From Ptychodera flava (taxonomy: Eukaryota; Hemichordata; Enteropneusta; Ptychoderidae), in the NCBI RefSeq assembly GCF_041260155.1, contig NC_091930.1, positions 43,405,096 to 43,469,095 on the forward strand: a DNA stretch of 64,000 nt, read 5' to 3'. The position numbers and the translations under genes are program-made. The notes below the pieces were generated by a model. It was not told the DNA's origin. It was given only the letters and a program-made list of their open reading frames with translations, and did not search any database. Positions 58,101-64,000 of the stretch are shown here, piece after piece. Every line of letters begins with the position of its first letter. The first letter of the stretch is position 1.

Positions 58101-61100
58101 TTGAAACTTTCTCACTTACACTGCACATCGAGAACCAGCTATAACACTTAGTTCCTGCATTTCACTTTACTAAAAGCATTTGATAGGATGGGGATGACAC
58201 AAATAACATGAGAACTCACGTACAATTTCTGTTATCTTCCCATAAATTTGCCTTGATATCCCTTTGGGAACCGTGGGAAAATTTACCGAGGTAATGGCCT
58301 TAACAACAAGCAACCAAGCAGCTGATCTGGCTGCACTGTGGTATTATTTTTTAACCCCCCCAAAAAGCCAAATTTGGAAATTTCACCACAATATGAACAA
58401 ACTACAATGAGATTAATCCCAGGAACCTCTATACCAAGTTTCAGGTCAATTAGACACATGGTTTCAGAGAGTAAAAGACTGGCTAAAAAGAGTCAAAATT
58501 GCCCCAAAAATACACATACAAACAAATCTGACTATGATCACACTAATGAACCTGTATACCAAATTTACAAGCAATCGGACAAGCAGTTTCAGAGAAGATT
58601 CATGACCAAAAAATGGAAAAATTACCCCAATAATACAAATATGCAAATTTTGACACAATTTTAATAAATATCACAAAAGTCAACCTATGGAGCCTGCCTA
58701 TTAAATTGCAACGCAGTTACATCATCTGTTTTGGAGAACAAGCTTGGAATGTGAAAAGTTGACGTGTGCTGCTGCTGCTTCAATGACGATGGACACCCAT
58801 CTACATGTATATGACAAGCTCTGCCTCACTGACAGCAGAGCTAAAAACACTGATACTGATTACATCAACCTTCAAGACCTAGCATTCACATTTGCGCGAT
58901 GAAGCAGAAATTGCTGAGACTCTTTAAAAATTATTGAATGGAATAAAGTCTGCAATGTTTCTCAATTTGGTGTATCTAATTTAATTAAATTGAATATCAT
59001 AAAGCTGTGATGTTGCTCAACAGGATTAAAAACCAGACGTTTGGAAACTGAAGTGACAACTTTAACTAGAATTCTTTCGTCATGAAGAGGGGTAGTGTAA
59101 CAACTCTGTTGATTTAAAACCTTATTTTCCCCCAACTCAAAAATACATGCATTATCAAAACACAAAGCAACTTCAGAAATATTTGAATCCCATAAACAAA
59201 ACCAAATCACCACCTATCATAGATACAGAAGTAGGACAGTCAGTAAAGCAGGGTTTATCAAAGCCTAGCAATTCAACAATTTCGTGTCTTACTTGATGTT
59301 GTTGATGATCTCTGCTCGCTGACAATGGTGACTTCATCCATGGTTGCCGCTTTCCTAATCTGTTCGGCATCCCAGTCTGCCATCTCTTTCTCAAACCTTG
59401 TGTTGTCTTCTATCACCAGCTGTCTGAGGTCCTCGGCCAGTGAGTCCAGGCTGAGTTTCATGTGGCCTGTTTCACCATCCATGTGTTCTGTTGGAAGAAC
59501 GTGAATGTTAACACACCTTGTACAAGTAAACTTGTGACATATACTTTGGAGCGAGTGTTTGTGAGTTAGCGTGTATTTGACAACAGATATTTGGAGGAAT
59601 TTTTTTTTTCATTTCAGAGCGTTGGTTTTCATGGAAATCAAAAAACTTAGCTTGAAGAAAAAATCGAGGCATGAAATCTTTCTTTCGAAATTTCTGATTA
59701 CAGTATTTGGCTAATGCATGGTAAATTTTCAATCATCCAAAAACCATCACAATTATCGTCATTCTAGTGCTGACTTACTAGTCTAAACAAATGTACTTAA
59801 GTTTCCCTTACCTGCAAATAGCTCACTTTTATTCTCATCAACGTACATGAGGCAGTATGCGCTAGCGTTTCCGGAACCGCCAACCGACTCCCTCTGCAGT
59901 TCCTCCCAGGACACTTCCATGACTGAGATGTCGTTGAACTTCAACCATTTGTTATGCCTGTGATCACGGATGTACGCCCAGTAATGACCGGCTGAAGCCT
60001 GGCCTTCGTGAACCAAAACTGCGTGCAGCAAATAAGGAAACTGCAAGAAAAAATTTGGACACAAAATCGGCATTATGAAGATTCTACTCAAGCAAACAAT
60101 GGGTTAAGATACAAACTGAGGTACCTAAGATATTTTTGTGTATTTCTTGACTTCATTCTACCAGTAGAACAGTGGATAGTGAATTCTCAAAAGTTATGTA
60201 ACAGACATTATTGATTTGTCACTTCTCAGAGAAATATAGCTATTCACCCAAAAATTAACAATTCACTCGTGAAAATGGTGGTATTTCTTTGTAAATACAC
60301 ACCGTAATAATAATCCTTTCAATATGTTAGCTATAGAGGACAAAACTTGTTAATGAACAGGACCACAACATCAGTCTTTGGACTGAGGAACCAAAGTGTT
60401 ATAAGATTAACATATAATTATGAAGTATCATATCTACCTTTTTCAGCTCATCTTCATCATACATGACATCTATTTGTTGATTTAGCTGACGTATATTATC
60501 CTGCAGATCTGTTGAACAGGAAAAGATGGCATATTAATCTAATAAATAAGAGATTCATTGTCAAGAAGAGATTGCCTTGTGTCAAGGCAACCTGTCAAAG
60601 TTACTTGTAGACTGTTGAAAAATTGACAATGGTATGTTTTCATAGAGAAAATCTTAAGACCAACGGCAGGAATAAATTATTAAGTCACGGTAGACCTGTT
60701 GGAAATGGTTTCAGCTGTAACTACAAGTTATGAATAGAACAGCTTCTGATTCAAAGGTTCAAGTTTTTAGTACGAGGATTAAAAGGGCGTTATAAAGTAG
60801 TGTTTGCCACTGAAACTGAAATTTCTTGTGCAAATTTGCAAGCAGATAATGCTATCTCGCTTTTCCCTGTGATTTGTTAACATTTCCCATGTCCAGAGCA
60901 CCCATTCCCTGTTTTTCTTTCCCTTAGTCTTCTCTCCCAGCTCTCTTCCCGCCTCCCCCTTCCGCCCCCAACCAGCTAACTCAGAAACACACCTCGAACA
61001 TCACTTTCCACTTCTGTCCTCCATCGTCTAAGACACCCCTGTAGGACTTTCAGCTCGCCGTCCGTTACATGTTTTGGGGATGGAGTACCCTCCCCTGTTC

Positions 61101-63978
61101 TTCCGTCGCCTCCAGCGGGTGACATTGGCACGGTTGGCAAAGCTATGTCAGGGAGCGGTATTTTGCTTGGTGATGAACCGGGTGAAATGCTGCAACACAG
61201 AGGAAAAGAAAACAACGATGAATTCATCGAATGAATCTGTTTCATGACTGCGGGGGAAATGTCAGACAAAATTAGTATACATGTAATTTCACTCACAGTC
61301 ACTGATTTAATAAATTTAATTTGGGAAATTCCGTACACTCTAAATTTCAAAGCTACTGGAAAAGTTATGGTCAGGAAGAATGTTTGACACAAAATGTAGA
61401 AATCGGCAGCTAAAACTGGTGTAAACAAATTTCATGCTTACTTCAACAAATCTGAATGAAGTGTAATCGGAAAACAATGGCAGCAAGTGGAAAAAGCTGA
61501 AGAAAACCTTTGACTAAATCACAGCAATATGACATCCAGACAAACTCAATAATTCAAATGATACAAGGTAATAAAAGTATGAGGTCGCATAAACAAAAGT
61601 ATTTACTATTTCAGGAAAGACCTTGCATAAACTACGAAATGCAATTTTTTCATCCTCTGATCTGTCAAAGAAATAACGGTTAATTCAAATTTACCTGTTC
61701 ATTGACACATCCAATGATGCCCTTGGTGGCGTACTCATTTCTACATCTTCTGTGTTGCCGGGTGAAGCTTTGATGGGAGTTGATGGGTTGCTATGGCACT
61801 GAGACTCAGGCGAGAGGACTGGGGAACGACTGCTGGCAAATTCTAGGGCATACTGTAACACATCCATCAGTGGGAATCTCTTGGCACCTGACCCATAGTT
61901 GAGGAACCTGTCAACCAAAACACAGTCATGTGATCATGGTAGCGGAGTAGGCATATTAGTAGGTCAAAGACTAGATGTGAAATAGTCGGATATTTGATTA
62001 TACAAACTAAAAAAATTGATTCTCTTTTTCCAAAATTGTATTTATTTCTATGGTTTGTCTATGGAGCCTGGTAGAAAGAGGATTAATTCACAAACCACTG
62101 TTCAACACGACTGTAATTTTCTTGACTCACCTTTCTAGTCTTCCGCGGAGTCCTTGAAGTTGTTCTCTTAATTTTTTAATCTGCTCTCTTCTCATCCTTG
62201 TTATGTTTTTATTGCACTCCATATACCTACACAAGTCCATATATTCAATAATTACACAAAGTCAATAAAACTCTACAAAATTCACCAGGAGAATGTACCA
62301 TTGGAACAGATATTTGGACCCTCAAAGATTTCACAATACTTATTGGAATGATTCTTGTATCAACTCATTTTGAAGCTTCTGAAGCGCAAAAGTTTTTCAC
62401 AATATCAATTTTGCAACCATCAAATACTTACAAAAGAGGATTTCCTCTGGCAATTAGACCAAAATTTTGTTTTGTGGCATATTAGCTTTAAAGACAATGA
62501 ATATTGTTCTCATAAGTTGACAGACAAAATGGTGCTGAGCACGATGTGGTGTTGTTTTTATAACAAAGATAAAATTTTTCCACAGACTGATTTTTTTCCC
62601 CACACCCTGTAAGTGGTGGCGCCCTCAGGTGGTGACAAATTGAATTTAATTGTAAGCAGTGATCAGGTCTAACAACACAGAATCAAGTCAATATGTCATG
62701 GCTCCATCGTACGTCAAGTTCAATTCAGTGAAACACAGGCATTAATCTGATTTAAGTTACATATTTGTTGTAAGTGACAAATTCTTAAGACAGACAAATC
62801 AATTTTTGCTGTAAGCAGTCTTTCCAAGATGTTAGCTTCTGTGCTGAAAGTACAGCATGTATGCACAGCCTTTTTAAACAAGCTGTGCATCATCAGTTCA
62901 TGTGAGTTTATTTTCATGATTTTCTTAAATCTTACTGAATCAAAAGAGTAGTTATGTGGTTCAAATGATATTCTGGATGTCTATTGTACACAAAACACAA
63001 TTTGAGAATGTTGATTTTCAGCTCACCAGGCCCTAAAGGGTAATAAATTTGTATCTCCTTCCTACAAGCGCATGCCGAATAGAGTTACAAACAATAAATA
63101 ACAGACATTTAGGAGGCAGCTTTATATTTAAGCCAAAAATAATATCATTCCGATAATGTAGTGAGAACAAGACTGAATTTTTCACTTACCTATCCATATA
63201 GATCATTTGTGGAAACGTCAGTTTGTTGTGAATTTTTTCGGGCCGTCCAATTTGTTGGTTGAACTGAAACCTGGACAGCTCAAAAGTAAGGACCGGAGGC
63301 AGGCGTGTAAACCAATGCTGAACAATAAAATACGAATATTTAGTATGCTTAAAATCTCATCTACCTTGCTCTGGTAGACTTTGTCACCATTTGAATGGGC
63401 CTAGAAGCTGTCAAAAGTCTAGCTGTGTGCTTCAAAGTTCCATGACACAGATAAATTCTTACTTACGTGCTACATGAAGATGTTCTTTAACACCTTATTT
63501 TCATTGAAAAAGACAGAAATATATGTAATACAAACACATAAAACCATGCAGATGCCACATGATTTACATAAAACTCATGTTGACATGGATAAGTACATCA
63601 AATTGAAGATCAGCCCTGCAAAATTGTGAGATATTGGGTTTGTATATTCAAACCGAAGATCATGTATTTCTTGCAATAGTATGCCAAGTTCATGAACATT
63701 ATACAAATCTTTATCCTACATGCAAATAGGGAATCTGATTCACTCATGTACAAGTACATAGCATTCTCATTGGTCAATTCAAACTCACCCCTTGCCGTGA
63801 TTGGCCCAGGTGACATGACTGAAACTCACCTCTTGTCCTGATTGGGTGGCAGAGTCTGAGTTGACAGTTTCTATCTCTACTTTAGCTGTGGCAGCCTCTA
63901 AACTTTCATGTAAATCATTGAAACCATTGACCTGGAGTGGGTACTGACCGAATGTCTCCTGGTTTGAAAAAACTTTAC
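45932..63978 (-). CDS. USP28-like: Ubiquitin carboxyl-terminal hydrolase 25/28-like, 15 exons visible, 5' end off the window
   Basis: Exons (minus strand, 5' to 3'): 63830-63978, 63190-63317, 62131-62226, 61695-61907, 60993-61189, 60438-60508, 59812-60040, 59293-59487, 57590-57877, 55843-56057, 54463-54647, 52746-52907, 47741-47864, 47003-47195, 45932-46125. All introns are GT-AG and the phases agree across every join, giving about 878 residues with no break. It matches vertebrate USP25/USP28 from the QYPLQVNG segment to the end: catalytic domain with inserted helical arm, His box, and the long C-terminal helical domain (KRWHEDY). The enzyme removes ubiquitin chains; USP28 forms dimers and USP25 tetramers through the inserted arm. 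The catalytic Cys box and the N-terminal UBA/UIM region should lie to the right of the window. Confidence 0.9.
46360..46450. mobile_element. 90-bp foldback (copy B)
   Basis: Paralogous to 5076-5165, with the same flanking GCAAAACCT repeat and a few base changes in the arms. Confidence 0.75.
46637..46863. mobile_element. ~225-bp foldback (copy B)
   Basis: Paralogue of 5347-5573 in the same intron position. Confidence 0.75.
47003..47195 (-). CDS. USP28-like: USP25/28 exon: C-terminal helices
   Basis: Encodes [20 protein letters not shown], then [20 protein letters not shown] and [16 protein letters not shown], matching human LIIPCIHLIINNDISKDDLDAIEVMRNHWCSYLGQDI. Phase 0 to 1; donor GTAAGA. 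Paralogue at 5711-5903. Confidence 0.92.
47379..47402. repeat. C-tract
   Basis: About 24 C in a row in a USP intron; likely length-variable. Confidence 0.9.
47741..47864 (-). CDS. USP28-like: USP25/28 exon: [10 protein letters not shown] segment
   Basis: Encodes [20 protein letters not shown], then [15 protein letters not shown], matching human YQEALSYLVYAYQSNAALL...ALYRRKCLLELN. Phase 2 to 0; donor GTAAGT. The intron downstream of the previous exon is 4.9 kb because of a 3.7 kb transposon insertion. Paralogue at 6784-6907. Confidence 0.9.
48211..48300. mobile_element. Foldback element, CCAGACCTCG family, inverted copy
   Basis: The ends GCCAGACCTCG and CGAGGTCTGGC pair over about 20 bp, with inner GC-rich pairing (accgcaggtt, aacctgca). 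It is present in the opposite orientation to the copies in the three tandem units. Confidence 0.65.
49050..49127. mobile_element. Foldback element, CCAGACCTCG family, unit 1
   Basis: About 75 bp hairpin inside tandem unit 1, ends GCCAGACCTCG / CGAGGTCTGGC. Equivalent copies lie at about 49950-50027 and 50854-50930. Confidence 0.65.
49181..49339 (+). pseudogene. THAP zinc-finger fragment, unit 1
   Basis: The plus-strand frame reads [20 protein letters not shown], then HRPKRNCL: the second half of a THAP (C2CH) domain with its last Cys and His, the F-x-x-x-[YF]-E pattern and the basic end. The N-terminal Cys pair and the AVPTIF-type end are not found nearby, so it is a fragment, probably from a THAP transposase (P-element type) or a THAP gene. 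Confidence 0.6.
50081..50239 (+). pseudogene. THAP zinc-finger fragment, unit 2
   Basis: Same fragment as at 49181 in the second tandem unit ([20 protein letters not shown]). Confidence 0.6.
50985..51143 (+). pseudogene. THAP zinc-finger fragment, unit 3
   Basis: Same fragment in the third unit, with E to K after VCEDHF. Confidence 0.6.
51980..52714. mobile_element. Repeat element with AGTCCCCAC ends and ~120-bp internal tandem units
   Basis: Absent from copy A at the matching intron. Inverted ends GACACAGTCCCCAC (near 51998) and GTGTCCGTGGGGACT (near 52699). The interior (about 52200-52620) has three imperfect units sharing atattggatcgtatcaca, cttgtaccaa and gagttatggctctgtac, which give repeated open frames by chance. 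It looks like a non-autonomous DNA element with tandem guts. Confidence 0.6.
52746..52907 (-). CDS. USP28-like: USP25/28 exon: KRWHEDY segment
   Basis: Encodes [20 protein letters not shown], then [20 protein letters not shown] and [13 protein letters not shown]. Human: NMEEYKKWHEDYSLFRKVSVYLLTGLELYQ. Phase 2-2; donor GTAAGT. Paralogue at 7330-7491 has the same protein sequence. Confidence 0.92.
53178..54068. mobile_element. Repeat element with AGCTACTATAGAC ends and ~120-bp tandem units
   Basis: Absent from copy A at the matching place (near 8437). Inverted ends GAAGCTACTATAGAC and TAGCTACTATAGAC, a terminal hairpin (ctatagactgtagtctatag), and about five imperfect units sharing caaaaattg, agatttcatca and caaatatcaaagc. 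It has a tetranucleotide ACAT run at 53967-54002. Related tandem units occur at 6140-6500 and 58370-58845. Confidence 0.6.
54463..54647 (-). CDS. USP28-like: USP25/28 exon: C-terminal helical domain
   Basis: Encodes [20 protein letters not shown], then [20 protein letters not shown] and [17 protein letters not shown]. Human USP28: AFHEEYSRLYQLAKE...[24 protein letters not shown]. Phase 0 to 2; donor GTGAGA. Paralogue at 8886-9070, same length. Confidence 0.9.
55843..56057 (-). CDS. USP28-like: USP25/28 exon: Ala/Ser/Pro linker and helix
   Basis: Encodes a low-complexity linker ([20 protein letters not shown]) then [20 protein letters not shown] and [13 protein letters not shown], matching human SSEHAVIVKEQTAQAIANTA...YEKSGVEAALSE. 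Phase 1 to 0; donor GTAAAT. The paralogous exon at 10280-10414 is shortened by 80 bases. Confidence 0.85.
56848..57091. mobile_element. ~240-bp foldback MITE in a USP intron
   Basis: Ends ctcagtgtttcatccag and (inverted) atcagtgtttcatccag, then G-rich ggggga / tccccc. The plus-strand open frame here is incidental. Confidence 0.65.
57590..57877 (-). CDS. USP28-like: USP25/28 exon: Arg-Asp/Arg-Glu repeat insert
   Basis: Between acceptor ttttgttgcag (ends 57878) and donor GTACAT (57589) lies an open phase 1-1 stretch of 288 bases. It encodes [17 protein letters not shown], then [20 protein letters not shown] and several RDRDRERD-type runs ([27 protein letters not shown]). Its phase fits both neighbours. 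I do not recall such an RD/RE tract in vertebrate USP25/28. It could be a lineage-specific or alternatively spliced exon; the TCTCTG low-complexity DNA makes a chance open frame possible. Confidence 0.55.
58370..58845. repeat. Tandem-unit repeat related to 53178-54068
   Basis: About three imperfect units (atatgaacaaactac, aacctgtataccaaattt, aagcaatcggacaagcagtt), ending tcactgacagcagagctaaa like the copy at 6500. Intronic. Confidence 0.5.
59293..59487 (-). CDS. USP28-like: USP25/28 exon: start of the C-terminal helical region
   Basis: Encodes [20 protein letters not shown], then [15 protein letters not shown], matching human LSVELKHYIQEDNWRFEQEVEEWEEEQ. It ends in a Ser/Thr-rich stretch (SEQRSSTTS). 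Phase 1-1; donor GTAAGA. Confidence 0.87.
59812..60040 (-). CDS. USP28-like: USP25/28 exon: catalytic His box
   Basis: Encodes [20 protein letters not shown], then [20 protein letters not shown], then [19 protein letters not shown] and AYCLMYVDE. This is the USP His box: the general-base His in GHYWAYI and the Asn/Asp of FNDISV are present. Human USP28 reads [20 protein letters not shown]. Phase 0 to 1; donor GTAAGG. Confidence 0.95.
60438..60508 (-). CDS. USP28-like: USP25/28 exon: end of the inserted arm
   Basis: A 71-base exon encoding [20 protein letters not shown] plus LKK, the counterpart of human STTQTIEQMYCDPLLRQ. It is short but in phase (1 to 0), with donor GTAGAT and an acceptor ending caacag. 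Confidence 0.83.
60993..61189 (-). CDS. USP28-like: USP25/28 exon: inserted-arm loop and return helix
   Basis: Starts [19 protein letters not shown], a disordered loop, then [20 protein letters not shown], matching human TVTDEEINFVKTCLQRWRSE (return helix). Phase 2 to 1; donor GTGTGT. Confidence 0.87.
61695..61907 (-). CDS. USP28-like: USP25/28 exon: tip of the inserted arm and Ser/Pro loop
   Basis: Encodes [20 protein letters not shown] and LEFASS, matching human YVKYGSGPARFPLPDMLKYV, then a Ser/Pro-rich loop ([20 protein letters not shown]). Phase 2-2; donor GTAAAT. A decayed paralogous exon lies at about 11044-11210. Confidence 0.88.
62131..62226 (-). CDS. USP28-like: USP25/28 exon: start of the inserted helical arm
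   Basis: Encodes [19 protein letters not shown], then [12 protein letters not shown], equivalent to human RECIRKLKEEIKILQQKLE. This is the first long helix of the inserted domain that mediates oligomerisation in USP25/28. Phase 2-2; donor GTGAGT. Confidence 0.87.
63190..63317 (-). CDS. USP28-like: USP25/28 exon: [12 protein letters not shown] segment
   Basis: Encodes [20 protein letters not shown], then [19 protein letters not shown], nearly the same as USP28 ([19 protein letters not shown]). This is the USP box with the conserved hydrophobic strand LPPVLTFEL before the inserted arm. Phase 0 to phase 2; donor GTAAGT. Confidence 0.9.
63830..63978 (-). CDS. USP28-like: USP25/28 exon: catalytic domain, QYPLQVNG segment
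   Basis: The acceptor has a pyrimidine tract (ctcctttctccgatgcag) just inside the window edge. The exon encodes [19 protein letters not shown] and then an acidic stretch ([17 protein letters not shown]), matching the [19 protein letters not shown] region of USP28. It starts in phase 1 and ends in phase 0 at GTGAGT. The sequence around the donor is repeated about 40 bases downstream (cctcttgtcctgattgg / cccttgccgtgattgg). Confidence 0.85.
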
Positions 63979-64000
63979 CTGCATCGGAGAAAGGAGATAC

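Overview
The window is AT-rich, intron-rich animal DNA full of small DNA transposons, foldback elements and microsatellites. It contains exons of a USP25/USP28-type deubiquitinase, a gene with a TRADD-N-like exon and an NHL propeller, tRNA-derived SINEs, Harbinger-like and TTAA-flanked MITEs, and two replication-dependent histone 3'-end stem-loops. I infer a marine invertebrate, most likely a deuterostome such as a hemichordate or lancelet; the sequence does not settle the species. All gene models here come from reading frames, splice signals and intron phases only.

Layout. (1) About 1-10,955 on the minus strand is a truncated second copy (copy A) of the 3' half of the USP25/28 gene. Its last five exons are open, its older 5' exons are broken or deleted, and it includes downstream flank. 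(2) About 10,960-17,780 holds decayed remnants of the same gene, a tandem repeat, a foldback, a GA microsatellite and otherwise unassigned DNA. (3) 17,828-36,807 on the plus strand is a seven-exon gene: Lys-rich N-tail, GT-B glycosyltransferase-like domain, short basic linker, TRADD-N-like domain, two charged helical exons and a C-terminal NHL beta-propeller. All five introns after the first are phase 1. (4) About 37,000-40,760 is intergenic and transposon-rich. (5) About 40,765-56,625 is copy B of the segmental duplication. Its exons continue without interruption into (6) 57,590-63,978, the rest of the USP25/28 gene (minus strand, 15 exons visible). The 5' end, with the catalytic Cys box, lies beyond the right edge.

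How it fits together. The deubiquitinase gene (copy B) looks intact from the substrate-binding fingers and His box to the stop codon. Copy A has lost the catalytic exons. The GT-B/TRADD-N/NHL gene lies between the two copies on the opposite strand, so it was probably part of the duplicated interval or was trapped by it. Its architecture (possible effector or sensor domain, death-signalling-type adaptor domain, propeller) resembles an innate-immune or cell-death receptor. I regard it as the most interesting item in the window. As read, it has a one-base frame disruption inside the GT-B domain, and that domain appears to lack the usual catalytic glutamates.

The paralogous copies A and B act as empty-site controls for each other. 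They allow many small elements to be delimited to the base, including a 3.7 kb Harbinger-like insertion (3-bp TAA flanks) that carries three 0.9 kb tandem units, each with a THAP zinc-finger fragment. I saw no retroviral, LTR-type or capsid-bearing element, no tRNA or rRNA gene, and no CRISPR.
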